The position numbers were made by a program, and so were the translations under genes. Below are positions 26,505-35,649 of a stretch of DNA of 64,000 bases, in pieces. The stretch is from Acidobacteriota bacterium (lineage in GTDB: Bacteria; Acidobacteriota; Terriglobia; Bryobacterales; Bryobacteraceae). The stretch covers positions 27,436 through 91,435 of the forward strand of contig JACQZR010000145.1 in assembly GCA_016213775.1 (NCBI GenBank), written 5' to 3'. The notes beneath the pieces were generated by a model. It had not been told where the DNA came from and ran no database searches. It worked only from the letters and a program-made list of their open reading frames with translations. Within the stretch, counting starts at the first letter, position 1. Every line of letters begins with the position of its first letter.

Positions 26505-29457
26505 TCTTGCCGCGGTTCTCGTTCTAGGGCAACTGCTGCCCGCCGCGGAGCTGAGCGGGACTATCCGTTTCGGCGGCCTCCCGCTCCCTGGCGCGACCAT
26601 TACGATCAGTAAGGGCAGCACGAAGCACGCCGCCATCAGCGACACGCAAGGCCGCTACGCCTTCACCGATATCGCCGAAGGGCAGTGGAAGGCCTACGTG
26701 CAAATGCAGCTTTTTCAGGACGCGCATCAAGACATCACCGTGCCGGGCACGCCTGTAGAATGGGACCTCAACCTCCTCCCGGAGGACCGGCTGCAAACAC
26801 TGGTTACCGATGCGCCGAAAGCCGGCCCGGCCGCTGTTGCTGTGAAGGGTAAGTCGCCGCCGAAGGCCGCCACCAACACCAAAGGGGAGTTTCAGCGTGC
26901 CGACCTGAAAGGAAGCGGGACTGCTGCGACTGCGCCGTCTGATGCAGCGCCTCCGCCTCAGGAACTCGCCCAAAGGGCTGCCGACGGCCTCCTGATCAAC
27001 GGCAGCGTCAACAACGGAGCCGCCTCGCCGTTCGCGCAGTTCCCTGCGTTCGGCAACAACCGCCGTGGCCAGCGTCCGCTCTACAACGGCAACCTCGGCC
27101 TCGTCCTGAACAACTCCGCCTTCGACGCCCGATCGTATTCCCTCACCGGACAGGACACGCCAAAGCCCGGCTATAGCCGCATGCAAGGCCTGTTCGCTTT
27201 CGGCGGGCCGATCAAGATCCCGCATTGGATCGACCGCGGCGGTCCCAACTTCACGATCAACTATCAGTGGACTCGCCAGCGCAACGCCATCACGCAATCC
27301 GCGCTCATGCCATCCGCGGCCGAGCGTACAGGCGATCTGTCGGCGTCCCGTGCCATCGCCCTGGATCCCACTACGGGCTCGCCGTTTCTCTCCAACATCA
27401 TCCCCACCTCGCGTATTAGTCCGCAGGCGCTCGGCCTGCTGCCGCTCTTCCCTGAGCCGAATTTCACAGGGTCTTCGCGCTACAACTACCAAGTCCCCAT
27501 CGTGAGCGGCCTCCATCAGGACGATCTTCAAACCCGCATTAACAAGCAACGCCGCAGGAACTTCTTGAACGGCAATTTCTCCTTCCAAAGCACCCGCACC
27601 GACACACCGAATCTCTTCCAATTCCTCGATACCGGACGGGTCTTCGGTCTCATTGCCGGGGTGGGTTACCGCCGCAGCTTCAGCCCCCGCTCCTACATCA
27701 ACACCAGCTATTCCTACAGCCGCTTCAGCTCCACCACCACTCCGTACTTTGCCAATCGCGCCAATATCTCCGCCGGCGCGGGCATCACGGGCAACAATCA
27801 GGACCCGCTCAACTGGGGTCCGCCCGCGCTCCAATTCTCCAGCGGTCTGGCCACCCTCGGCGACGCGCAGCATGCCCGCAATCACAATCAAACCAGCAGC
27901 ATTTCCATCGATGGCTTCATGAACCGCGACCGCCACAACCTTCAGATGGGTGTTACGCACAGGCGTCAGCAATTCAACGTCGTCTCACAGCAGGATCCAC
28001 GCGGAACGTTCACCTTCACCGGGGCAACCACCGGCTCTGATCTCGCAGGATTCCTCCTCGGCGTTCCCGACACTGCATCCATCGCCTTTGGCAACGCGGA
28101 CAAGTACCTTCGTGGGTCGATCACGGAATCCTTCATTAACGACGACTGGCGCGTCAATCCGGGGTTCACTGTCAATGCGGGTTTGCGCTGGGAATACTGG
28201 TCGCCGCTGCACGAGAAATACGGCCGCCTCGTCAACCTGCAATTCCCATCGGGGTTCTCAACGGCGACTCCCAACGTAGGAGCGACGCTCGAGCCCGACC
28301 GCAATAACATCTCCCCACGGATCGGCATTTCCTATCGCCCCATGGCCGCCGATTCGCTCGTCATCCGTGCCGGCTACGGAGTGTACTACGACACGTCGGT
28401 CTATCAGCCCATCGCCATGCAGATGAGCCAGCAGCCGCCCCTTTCGCGGAACCTTCGCATCGCCAACAGCGCTGCGGTTCCGCTGACTCTGGCGAACGGA
28501 TTCCTGGGTAGCGGAATCGCCACGCTGCCCACGTACTCGGCCGCTTCCCATCTTAAGATCGGCTATTCGCAGACGTGGCTCATTACCGTGCAGCGGGATC
28601 TCCCCGGTGGCCTGCAATGGTCCGGCAACTACACCGGCACTAAAGGGACTCGCGCGCAACAACAGTTTCTGCCCAATACGTTTCCGGCCGGTGCCATCAA
28701 TCCCTGCCCCACCTGCCCCTCCGGCTTCACTTATCTCGCCTCTGACGGGAACTCCACTCGCCACTCAGGGCAGTTCCAACTGCGCCGCCGCCTCCGTAGC
28801 GGCTTCACCGCACAGGGTCAATACACGTGGGCGCATTCCATCGACAATGCGGCGCTTGGCGCACGTGGGTCTGTCATTGCGCAGGACTGGCTTAACCTGA
28901 GCGGCGAACGCGGACGTTCTAACTTCGATCAACGCCACCTGCTCACAGCATCGATGCAGTACACGACAGGCATGGGCATGCGCGGCGGAGCGCTCACCGG
29001 AGGCTGGCGCGGCCGTTTGCTGAAAGAGTGGACGTTCGGCTCACAACTTACGCGTGGCAGTGGACTCCCTCTCACGCCTATTTTCTTCACCCCCGTTCGT
29101 GGCACCGGTGTCGTCGGCAGCGTCCGTCCCGATTACACCGGGGCATCCATCTACGACGCGCCGGCGGGGCTCTTTCTCAATCCGGCCGCGGTTACGGCGC
29201 CGGCCGCGGGGCGCTGGGGCAACGCGGGCCGGAACTCGATCACCGGTCCTTCGCAGTTCCTGTTCAACGCCAACCTCGGCCGCACTTTCCGCTCGACAGA
29301 CCGCGTCAGCGTCGACTTCCGCCTCGATGCGGCGAACATCCTCAACACCGTTACATTCCCCTACTGGAACACCGTTGCAGGCAACGCTCAATTCGGGCTG
29401 CCAACCACCGCCAATGCGATGCGAACAATCCAGGCTGTTCTGCGGATGAGGTTCTAA
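26479..29457 (+). CDS. Oar-like TonB-dependent receptor
   Basis: A 992-residue outer-membrane protein. Signal peptide (about residues 1-23), one CarboxypepD_reg-like domain (about 25-100, SGTIRFGGLPLPGATITISK), a low-complexity Ala/Pro/Lys linker (about 110-160), then a plug/barrel with NGSVNNGAASPFAQFPAFG and a terminal QAVLRMRF ending in phenylalanine. It is shorter than the receptor at 10939 and its plug is poorly conserved. The start lies inside the TIGR03435 gene and the VWA gene starts 4 bp after its stop, so all three are probably made together. Confidence 0.88.
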   Translation: MLPSPLRTSLAAVLVLGQLLPAAELSGTIRFGGLPLPGATITISKGSTKHAAISDTQGRYAFTDIAEGQWKAYVQMQLFQDAHQDITVPGTPVEWDLNLLPEDRLQTLVTDAPKAGPAAVAVKGKSPPKAATNTKGEFQRADLKGSGTAATAPSDAAPPPQELAQRAADGLLINGSVNNGAASPFAQFPAFGNNRRGQRPLYNGNLGLVLNNSAFDARSYSLTGQDTPKPGYSRMQGLFAFGGPIKIPHWIDRGGPNFTINYQWTRQRNAITQSALMPSAAERTGDLSASRAIALDPTTGSPFLSNIIPTSRISPQALGLLPLFPEPNFTGSSRYNYQVPIVSGLHQDDLQTRINKQRRRNFLNGNFSFQSTRTDTPNLFQFLDTGRVFGLIAGVGYRRSFSPRSYINTSYSYSRFSSTTTPYFANRANISAGAGITGNNQDPLNWGPPALQFSSGLATLGDAQHARNHNQTSSISIDGFMNRDRHNLQMGVTHRRQQFNVVSQQDPRGTFTFTGATTGSDLAGFLLGVPDTASIAFGNADKYLRGSITESFINDDWRVNPGFTVNAGLRWEYWSPLHEKYGRLVNLQFPSGFSTATPNVGATLEPDRNNISPRIGISYRPMAADSLVIRAGYGVYYDTSVYQPIAMQMSQQPPLSRNLRIANSAAVPLTLANGFLGSGIATLPTYSAASHLKIGYSQTWLITVQRDLPGGLQWSGNYTGTKGTRAQQQFLPNTFPAGAINPCPTCPSGFTYLASDGNSTRHSGQFQLRRRLRSGFTAQGQYTWAHSIDNAALGARGSVIAQDWLNLSGERGRSNFDQRHLLTASMQYTTGMGMRGGALTGGWRGRLLKEWTFGSQLTRGSGLPLTPIFFTPVRGTGVVGSVRPDYTGASIYDAPAGLFLNPAAVTAPAAGRWGNAGRNSITGPSQFLFNANLGRTFRSTDRVSVDFRLDAANILNTVTFPYWNTVAGNAQFGLPTTANAMRTIQAVLRMRF

Positions 29458-29461
29458 AGCG

Positions 29462-31531
29462 ATGAGAAAAGCACTCGCCATACTGCTCGCGTTTCTGACA
29501 CCGCTTTCCTCACAGCAGGTGGGCCAGAACACCGCTACGCAAGGCCAGCCCACCTTCCAATCCACCACGCAACTGGTCATCGAAACAGTGGTCGTGAAGG
29601 ACAAGAACGGCAACCCGATCACCGGCCTCACGGCGAAGGACTTCACTATCACCGAAGACGGAGTCCCACAAACGATCCGCTTCTTCGAATATCAGAAACT
29701 GGACGAATCCGCGCCCGTGCAACCGATCGCGGAAACCGTGCACATCGAGCCCTACGCGCGGCTCACCAAATCGCAAATTGCGCCGGAACCTCCGGGCGAC
29801 CTGCGCTATCGCGACCGCCGCCTCCTCGCACTCTACTTCGACCTCACGGCAATGCCGGTTTCCGATCAGTTGCGAGCCCTCAGTGCGGCGAAGAAGTTCC
29901 TCCGCACGCAGCTCACGACATCGGACCTTGTGGCGGTGATGGTCTTTCAAGGCGGTGCCGTGCAAGTGCTGCAGGACTTCACTAACGACCGCGCGCGCCT
30001 GCTGAGCACCATCGAAACACTCATCGTCGGTGAGGATGAAAACGCTCCGCTCGAAGCCGACACTGGCGCGGCATTTGGTCAGAACGAGTCCGAGTTCAAT
30101 GTCTTCTTCACGGACCGTCAACTCGCAGCGCTGCAAACCGCCGCCACCATGCTCGGCCGGCTCAACGAGAAGAAGTCGCTCATCTACTTTGCCAGCGGTC
30201 TTCGACTCAACGGCACGAACAATCAGGCGCAACTGCATGCCACCATCAACGCGGCGATTCGCGCCGGCGTTTCCTTCTGGCCCGTGGATGCCCGCGGTCT
30301 TGTCGCGCAGGCCCCGCTCGGCGATGCCACGCAAGGATCGCCCGGCGGACTGGCCATGTACACCGGTGGCGGAGCCGCCGCCCGCGCCGCGAATCTCCAG
30401 CGTTCGCAGGACACGCTGTGGACGCTTGGCGCAGACACTGGCGGCAAAGCGCTCCTCGATTCCAACGATCTCTCGGCCGGGATCGTGCAGGCGCAGAAAT
30501 CAACGTTGAGTTACTACATTCTTGGCTACTACACTACCAACGCCAACCCCGACGGCAAGTTTCGCAAAATCAAGATCACCCTCAACAACGACACCGCCGT
30601 CAACCTGGATTACCGCCAGGGCTACTTTGCTTCCAAGAAGTTCAACAAGTTCACGACCGCGGACAAAGAGCGTCAACTCGAGGACGCGCTGATGCTCGGC
30701 GATCCGATCACCGAACTCACCATCGCAATGGAAATCGACTACTTCCAGTTGAACCGGGCCGAGTATTTCGTTCCCATCGCGGTGAAGATTCCGGGTAGCG
30801 AACTCGCTCTTGCACGCCGCGGTGGCGCGGACCACACTCTCATCGACTTCATCGGCGAAATCAAGGACTCGTACGGAACCACCGTCTCCAACGTGCGCGA
30901 TAAGGTGGACATCAAACTCACCGGCGCCACCGCCGCCGAACTCGCCAAACGCCCCATCGAGTACGACACCGGATTCACGCTGCTGCCCGGAAAATACAAA
31001 ATCAAATTCCTCGCCCGCGACGCGGAAACCGGCCGCATCGGAACGTTTGAGTCACCCTTCATCATTCCCAACCTGAACAAGGAGGAGCAGCGAATCCCGA
31101 TCAGCTCCGTGGTGCTGAGCAGCCAGCGAGCCGATCTTCGCGAAGCCCTGTTCAATGCGAAGGATAAGGCTCAGGCGATCCTCGTCAACCCGCTGGTGCA
31201 GGATGGGCTCAAACTCATCCCTTCCGTCACTCGTGTCTTCAGCCAGAAGAAGGACATGTTCATCTACCTGCAGGCCTACCAGCAAACCGCCGAACCCGCA
31301 CAACCTCTGCTCGCGTTCGTCACGTTCTACAAAGGCCAATCGAAGGCTCTCGAAACCACCCCCCTGCGCGTCAGCGACAGCCTCACCAACCGCCTCAAGA
31401 CCACGCCGATCAAGTTCACGTTCCCGCTGCAGAAATTGCAGACCGGCGAGTACACGTGCCAGGTAACGGTGCTCGAACCCAAGACCCGCAAGGCCGCATT
31501 CTGGCAAAGCCAGATACTGTTGATCCCGTGA
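29462..31531 (+). CDS. TIGR03436 VWFA-related protein
   Basis: A 689-residue secreted protein of the acidobacterial VWFA-related family. A signal peptide (residues 1-18) precedes a short beta domain with the family motif GLTAKDFTITEDGVPQTI (about 52-70). A von Willebrand A-like domain follows (LLALYFDLTAMPVSDQLRA near 120). The MIDAS first motif is altered: DLTAM rather than DxSxS. The C-terminal 250 residues are beta-rich and unassigned. It starts 4 bp after the receptor gene. Confidence 0.88.
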   Translation: MRKALAILLAFLTPLSSQQVGQNTATQGQPTFQSTTQLVIETVVVKDKNGNPITGLTAKDFTITEDGVPQTIRFFEYQKLDESAPVQPIAETVHIEPYARLTKSQIAPEPPGDLRYRDRRLLALYFDLTAMPVSDQLRALSAAKKFLRTQLTTSDLVAVMVFQGGAVQVLQDFTNDRARLLSTIETLIVGEDENAPLEADTGAAFGQNESEFNVFFTDRQLAALQTAATMLGRLNEKKSLIYFASGLRLNGTNNQAQLHATINAAIRAGVSFWPVDARGLVAQAPLGDATQGSPGGLAMYTGGGAAARAANLQRSQDTLWTLGADTGGKALLDSNDLSAGIVQAQKSTLSYYILGYYTTNANPDGKFRKIKITLNNDTAVNLDYRQGYFASKKFNKFTTADKERQLEDALMLGDPITELTIAMEIDYFQLNRAEYFVPIAVKIPGSELALARRGGADHTLIDFIGEIKDSYGTTVSNVRDKVDIKLTGATAAELAKRPIEYDTGFTLLPGKYKIKFLARDAETGRIGTFESPFIIPNLNKEEQRIPISSVVLSSQRADLREALFNAKDKAQAILVNPLVQDGLKLIPSVTRVFSQKKDMFIYLQAYQQTAEPAQPLLAFVTFYKGQSKALETTPLRVSDSLTNRLKTTPIKFTFPLQKLQTGEYTCQVTVLEPKTRKAAFWQSQILLIP

Positions 31532-31547
31532 GCAGCGAGTCGCCCGG

Positions 31548-31742
31548 TCAGAACTGCTTCGGAATGCCAGCCTGTTTCAGCACCCCGTTTGCATTATGCC
31601 GGGAGAGGATTTTGTGGTCCACCGGGAAGCGGCTGTCCGTGAGCGGGCTGTACCAGATTTCATGGTCACCCCGGCCCGGGCGCTCGAAACGACAGCCATG
31701 AGCCCGCAGTATCTCCTTCACTCTGGGTGTGAAACTTGGCAT
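31548..31742 (-). CDS. hicA: HicA-family toxin
   Basis: A 64-residue protein of the HicA fold (double-stranded-RNA-binding-like mRNA interferase). It shows the conserved pattern: N-terminal helix VKEILRAHGCRFE, then GRGDHEIWYSP with the catalytic-position histidine, and the late helix ANGVLKQAGIPKQ. Its ATG overlaps the stop of the upstream DUF1902 gene (ATGA), the normal toxin-antitoxin coupling. It converges with the VWFA-related gene with a 16-bp gap. Confidence 0.82.
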   Translation of the reverse strand: MPSFTPRVKEILRAHGCRFERPGRGDHEIWYSPLTDSRFPVDHKILSRHNANGVLKQAGIPKQF

Positions 31743-31978
31743 CAGGATGCCAGTAGTTCACTCTCTTCGTGTTGATACCGTACGTGAAACCTCGCCGACT
31801 GCGCGGCGCCGACTCCATTGAGGTCCAGCAACTCCGGGATGAGCGTCCTCAGTTTCCGGGCAAGCTCATTGGGCGAGGCAGCCTCAGCGACGAGTCCGGG
31901 GACATCATCGCTCTCCGCTACCCATACTTCCGCATCCACGTCCCATCGCGCCAGTACTTCAAAGACGTCGCTTTGCAC
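31742..31978 (-). CDS. DUF1902 (HicB-like) antitoxin
   Basis: A protein of about 78 residues with the DUF1902/HicB core: VLARWDVDAEVWVAESDDVP, a beta-strand repeat, then GLVAEAASPNELARKLR. It should neutralise the adjacent HicA. The start is uncertain: GTG at 31978 just before the conserved region is my choice, TTG at 31999 is possible, and neither has a clear Shine-Dalgarno sequence. The antitoxin precedes the toxin and overlaps it by 3 bp. Confidence 0.78.
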   Translation of the reverse strand: MQSDVFEVLARWDVDAEVWVAESDDVPGLVAEAASPNELARKLRTLIPELLDLNGVGAAQSARFHVRYQHEESELLAS

Positions 31979-32079
31979 GGTTTCAGCGTACCACAGCAAT
32001 CCAGTGGCGCCACTGCGTGGTGGCGAGCTTGAATCTACGGGACGAGTATTCCGTGTTCAAGTATCGGTCTCGTGTTGCT

Positions 32080-32463
32080 CTACCGCAGTGGCAACCGCCG
32101 AACGCGAATCGACCGTCCATCAACGGAAACCGCGGCTCCGGCTTCAATGGAGTCCCCGCACTTGGCCCAAACCTGTTTCAGAAGCGCCACCTGTCCCGCT
32201 GCATCGATGCCTTCAATGCGGAGCAGCACAACAGACGGTTCGCTCCTCCGCGTGGTTGCCAGATGCGCGTGAAAGTCGTGGTCAAGAGTAACGCACACTC
32301 TCCTTTCGGCGCTAGCGAAATCAAGAATGTCACGGTCATCGGCGCGATCAAGTCCTACCTCGATCACGTGGCAGGCATCCCAACCTTCGGCGCGCAAAAG
32401 AGCCGCCGCCTTCGGTGACAAGCCTTGGTCTATCAAAAGCCGGGAATGCGCGTACGTGGCCAC
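32080..32463 (-). CDS. DUF5615 PIN-like protein (putative toxin)
   Basis: A 127-residue PIN-like nuclease-fold protein. Acidic positions expected of the fold are visible: LLIDQGLSP near residue 9, DRADDRDILDFA near 40, and VCVTLDHDFHAHLA near 56. DUF5615 genes are almost always paired with DUF433 genes, as here. The GTG start lies 12 bp after the DUF433 stop. The likely role is a VapC-like RNase toxin, inferred from family and context. Confidence 0.8.
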   Translation of the reverse strand: MATYAHSRLLIDQGLSPKAAALLRAEGWDACHVIEVGLDRADDRDILDFASAERRVCVTLDHDFHAHLATTRRSEPSVVLLRIEGIDAAGQVALLKQVWAKCGDSIEAGAAVSVDGRSIRVRRLPLR

Positions 32464-32475
32464 ATTATTATGACG

Positions 32476-32715
32476 TTACGCGACGCGATGGAACTCGCGC
32501 ACTTCGTCATCGAGCGATGCGGCGGCATAGGCTAGCGCTTGCCGAAGATCCTCTTCTTCCAGGAATGGGTACTCCTCGAACAATTCCTTGCGGGTTGCGT
32601 ACGTCCCCAGCATCTCGAGCACACGCCTGACAGTAATGCGCATGCCACGGATGCACGGCTTGCCGCCGCACTTGCCGGGGTCCACAGTAATCCTGTCGAA
32701 CATCACTCGTTCCAT
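32476..32715 (-). CDS. DUF433 antitoxin-like protein
   Basis: A 79-residue protein. DUF433 proteins have a winged-helix-like DNA-binding fold and pair with DUF5615 PIN-like proteins. The family core is clear: ITVDPGKCGGKPCIRGMRIT (about residues 9-28), then EYPFLEEEDLRQALAYAA. An AT-rich promoter region with TAGTAT on the minus strand lies just upstream. It is likely the DNA-binding antitoxin and autorepressor of the pair. Confidence 0.85.
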   Translation of the reverse strand: MERVMFDRITVDPGKCGGKPCIRGMRITVRRVLEMLGTYATRKELFEEYPFLEEEDLRQALAYAAASLDDEVREFHRVA

Positions 32716-32738
32716 ATTTCTAACTCTATACTATCCTC

Positions 32739-33953
32739 TCACCGCTTCTTCTCCGTCACCTGACGCACCACGCGTAGCGTATTCTCCCCAAGGAACTTCC
32801 GGATCCGCTTCTCTGAATACCCCCGCCGCAGCATCGCCTCGGTCATCATCGGCATATCCCGAATATCCCGCATCCCACGCGGAAGCGTCGGCCCGCCATC
32901 GAAATCCGTCCCGAGCGCGACGTGGTCCTCGCCTGCGATTTCAATGGCCCGGTCCACAACGCGGAACCAGTCATCCATTGTCAGCTTGATCTCCTCCGGC
33001 GCCGAAATTCCCACAGAAGGAAATGACCGGCCGGCGAGCCTATCAAGCTCGAAGATCGTCAGCTCAGCCTCTTTCTTCCCGATCGCCCGCATGTCATAGA
33101 ACGCCCGTCCCGCTTGCTTGGCGCGGTAGTCAAAGAACTGCTGGCTGTGAAACTCGCACCCGATGTGGAACCCCATCACGCCACCCTTGCCGGCGAGTTT
33201 CTTCAACAGCGCGTCCGGCATGGTGCGCGGAATGTTGGTGAAGCTTCGCAGTCCATGGTGCGTCGCCATCACCGGATCGGTGCTCACTTCCAGCACCTGC
33301 TCCACCGCCGCATCCGATGCGTGGCTGATGTTGATCACCATGCCAAGCCGGTTCATCTCGCGAACCACCTCGCGGCCGTGATCGTTCAGCCCGTGAAACG
33401 GCGATGCAGCGCAGCACGACTCAGCGTACGTGTTGGCCCAGTTGTGTGCCGGCAGTTGCACCACGCGCAAACCCATCTCATGCAAGCGGCGCAGAATCCC
33501 CAGGTCCCCGTCGAGGTCGAAGCTGCCCTCCAGATCAATCATCGCCGCGATCTTGCCTTGCTGGTTCAGCCGTGCCACATCCGATGCCGTCCGCGCCAAG
33601 CCAATGACATCGCGATTCTGCTCAATCTGCCGCAACGCCAAATCCATCAGCCGCAAAGTCTGCCGCGTCTCAAAGCGAGCGGGGTAATACTGCTCAGTCA
33701 CGAACAGCGTGAAGAACATCGCGTCGAGACCGCCCTCGCGCGCCCGCACCAGATCCACCTGCCCGTCGTCCACACGTTTGCCGATATCGCCCCCGTGATA
33801 GAACTGCCGGTTGATCATGTGCAAGTGGGCGTCAAACACCAGTGCGTCGCGATGCAGCCGCAGCGCGCGTTCACTCGCCGGCTGCGCCACCGCGGACACG
33901 CAGGCGGCCAGCAGCAGGATTACCGCGCGGCCAGGCGTGGAGTAAGCATCCAT
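32739..33953 (-). CDS. Membrane dipeptidase (peptidase M19)
   Basis: A 404-residue zinc-dependent dipeptidase with an N-terminal signal peptide (AVILLLAACVSAVAQ). M19 metal ligands are visible: FDAHLHM near residue 40 (variant of the usual DGHND), MIDLEGSF near 140, INISHASD near 208, MATHHGLRSF near 229 and LGTDFDGG near 347. It probably hydrolyses dipeptides, including D-amino-acid ones, in the periplasm. The first 34 bp overlap the end of sixA, so the two are co-transcribed. Confidence 0.9.
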   Translation of the reverse strand: MDAYSTPGRAVILLLAACVSAVAQPASERALRLHRDALVFDAHLHMINRQFYHGGDIGKRVDDGQVDLVRAREGGLDAMFFTLFVTEQYYPARFETRQTLRLMDLALRQIEQNRDVIGLARTASDVARLNQQGKIAAMIDLEGSFDLDGDLGILRRLHEMGLRVVQLPAHNWANTYAESCCAASPFHGLNDHGREVVREMNRLGMVINISHASDAAVEQVLEVSTDPVMATHHGLRSFTNIPRTMPDALLKKLAGKGGVMGFHIGCEFHSQQFFDYRAKQAGRAFYDMRAIGKKEAELTIFELDRLAGRSFPSVGISAPEEIKLTMDDWFRVVDRAIEIAGEDHVALGTDFDGGPTLPRGMRDIRDMPMMTEAMLRRGYSEKRIRKFLGENTLRVVRQVTEKKR

Positions 33954-34405
33954 TTAAGAACTCCCCTCGGCTGCGGGCCGAACGCTTCCACGTCCACTCG
34001 GATGAGGCAGCCCTTCTTGACGTCGATGGCCAGTTGCGGAGCGTTGAGCAGATAGCCGGTGAGCATTCCCGTCAACGGCTCGTGACCGGAAACCAACACC
34101 GAATGCGCGCCCTTGTGCATCCGGATCTCGTTCCACGCCTCGCGCACATCACCCATCGGAGTGAATACGTCCGCCGTCACCACCGGCTGTTTGGTTCCCA
34201 GAACCTCCGCCGCTATCTGAGCTGTTTCCTTTGCGCGCCTGTAAGGGCTTGTCAGAATCAGTTCCGGATTCACGCCGGCCGATCTCGCCATGAGGAACAC
34301 TTCGCGCAGACGCTTCTTTCCCTCGGCGGTGAGCGCTCGGTCCGAGTCGCGAGCGCCAGCGCGCTGCTCCTCGGCAATCCCATGCCGCAGCAGGTAGATC
34401 TCCAT
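33920..34405 (-). CDS. sixA: Phosphohistidine phosphatase SixA
   Basis: A 161-residue histidine phosphatase. The catalytic LRHG motif (MEIYLLRHGIAEE) opens the protein, followed by ILTSPYRRAKETAQ with the phosphate-binding arginine and LVSGHEPL with the second histidine. SixA removes phosphate from phosphohistidine of HPt or PTS proteins. I chose the ATG at 34405, directly before the core; an upstream extension has no family support. It overlaps the dipeptidase gene and diverges from the O-antigen ligase gene. Confidence 0.88.
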   Translation of the reverse strand: MEIYLLRHGIAEEQRAGARDSDRALTAEGKKRLREVFLMARSAGVNPELILTSPYRRAKETAQIAAEVLGTKQPVVTADVFTPMGDVREAWNEIRMHKGAHSVLVSGHEPLTGMLTGYLLNAPQLAIDVKKGCLIRVDVEAFGPQPRGVLKWMLTPRLAAR

Positions 34406-34449
34406 AAAGCGGGTAGACCTCCATTCTGCCATACTGGGGGTTTTCCACG

Positions 34450-35649
34450 ATGCCGCAGTCATTCCTCGGCAGGATCGCCTTCTTCACCGCTTTCGGTTCG
34501 GCGGCCTCCTTCCTCTTCTCCATTGCCGCGGGCAACGTCCTGCTCGCGCTCTCCATCGCTGCCATTCTCTTCTCGGGAATGAGGTTACGCTTTCCGCCCA
34601 TCGTATTGCCTCTCGGCTTGTTCACCCTGGGAACTTTTGTGTCGCTGGCCCTCGCCGATCATCCCTGGGAAGGCCGCGCGCAAATCCGCAAACTGCTCGT
34701 CTTTCTCATGCTGCTGATTATCAGCACTACCTTTCGCGAATTGAAACAGGCTCGCTGGCTTGTACAAGCCTTCGCCGTGCTCGCGGGGCTTTCGGCGTTC
34801 CGCGCGCTGATGCAGTTCACCTTCATGCTGAAAGACTGCGGCGATTCCTACGGCTGTCTTGTTGGCGAGCGTATCAGCGGATTCATGAGCCACTGGATGA
34901 CGTTCGGCGGGCAGATGATGATCGTTCTCGTCCTGCTCGCGGCGTTCCTGTTCTGGGCAATCCCGCCCAAGCGCCCAGCCATACTCTGGATAACCTGCGC
35001 GGCCCTGATCGCGTTCGCTATCTTTGCGGGCGGTACGCGCAGCATCTGGCTCGCCACTGCTATCGCGGGGTCGTACCTTCTTTGGGGTTGGAAGCGATGG
35101 ACCGTTATCGTCGCCCCTGCCGTTGTCGGACTCGCCCTGCTCGCCTCTCCGGCCTTTCTCACCCAGCGCCTCACCTCCGCCTGGAAGCCGCACGGGGAAC
35201 TCGACTCCAACGCGCACCGGCGCATCACCTGGCGCACGGGCATTCGCATGATTCAGGCGCATCCCTTCTTCGGCGTCGGCCCGCAGCACATCGATCTGCA
35301 GTTCAGGCAATACCTGCCGCCCGACATCACGCGCCTTCCTGAAGGCTGGTACGGTCACCTCCACAATATTTACCTTCAGTACGCCGCCGAACGCGGCATC
35401 CCCACCATGCTCGCCATGCTGTGGATACTTGCAAAGATGCTCTGGGATTTTCTGAAAGCCCTTCGCAAGATCCCACCCGGCCCGTCGGATGCGCGTTTCA
35501 TCCTCCAGGGCGCCATCGCCGCGATCATCGCCATCCTGATCGGAGGCATCTTTGAGCACAACCTGGGCGACAGCGAAGTGCTGGCGCTGTTCCTCTCCAC
35601 CATGTCGCTCGGATATCTCGCCGCCGAGTCAACGGAGGCGCCGGCGTGA
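34450..35649 (+). CDS. O-antigen ligase / Wzy family protein
   Basis: A 399-residue protein with about 11 membrane segments. The Wzy_C signature is seen in the large periplasmic loop: GIRMIQAHPFFGVGPQHID (around residue 263) and GHLHNIYLQYAAERGIPT (around 303), with conserved Arg, His and Glu. It would polymerise or attach lipid-linked glycans. A CATACT -10 lies 14 nt upstream of the ATG. The stop overlaps the SDR gene (GTGA). Confidence 0.85.
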   Translation: MPQSFLGRIAFFTAFGSAASFLFSIAAGNVLLALSIAAILFSGMRLRFPPIVLPLGLFTLGTFVSLALADHPWEGRAQIRKLLVFLMLLIISTTFRELKQARWLVQAFAVLAGLSAFRALMQFTFMLKDCGDSYGCLVGERISGFMSHWMTFGGQMMIVLVLLAAFLFWAIPPKRPAILWITCAALIAFAIFAGGTRSIWLATAIAGSYLLWGWKRWTVIVAPAVVGLALLASPAFLTQRLTSAWKPHGELDSNAHRRITWRTGIRMIQAHPFFGVGPQHIDLQFRQYLPPDITRLPEGWYGHLHNIYLQYAAERGIPTMLAMLWILAKMLWDFLKALRKIPPGPSDARFILQGAIAAIIAILIGGIFEHNLGDSEVLALFLSTMSLGYLAAESTEAPA

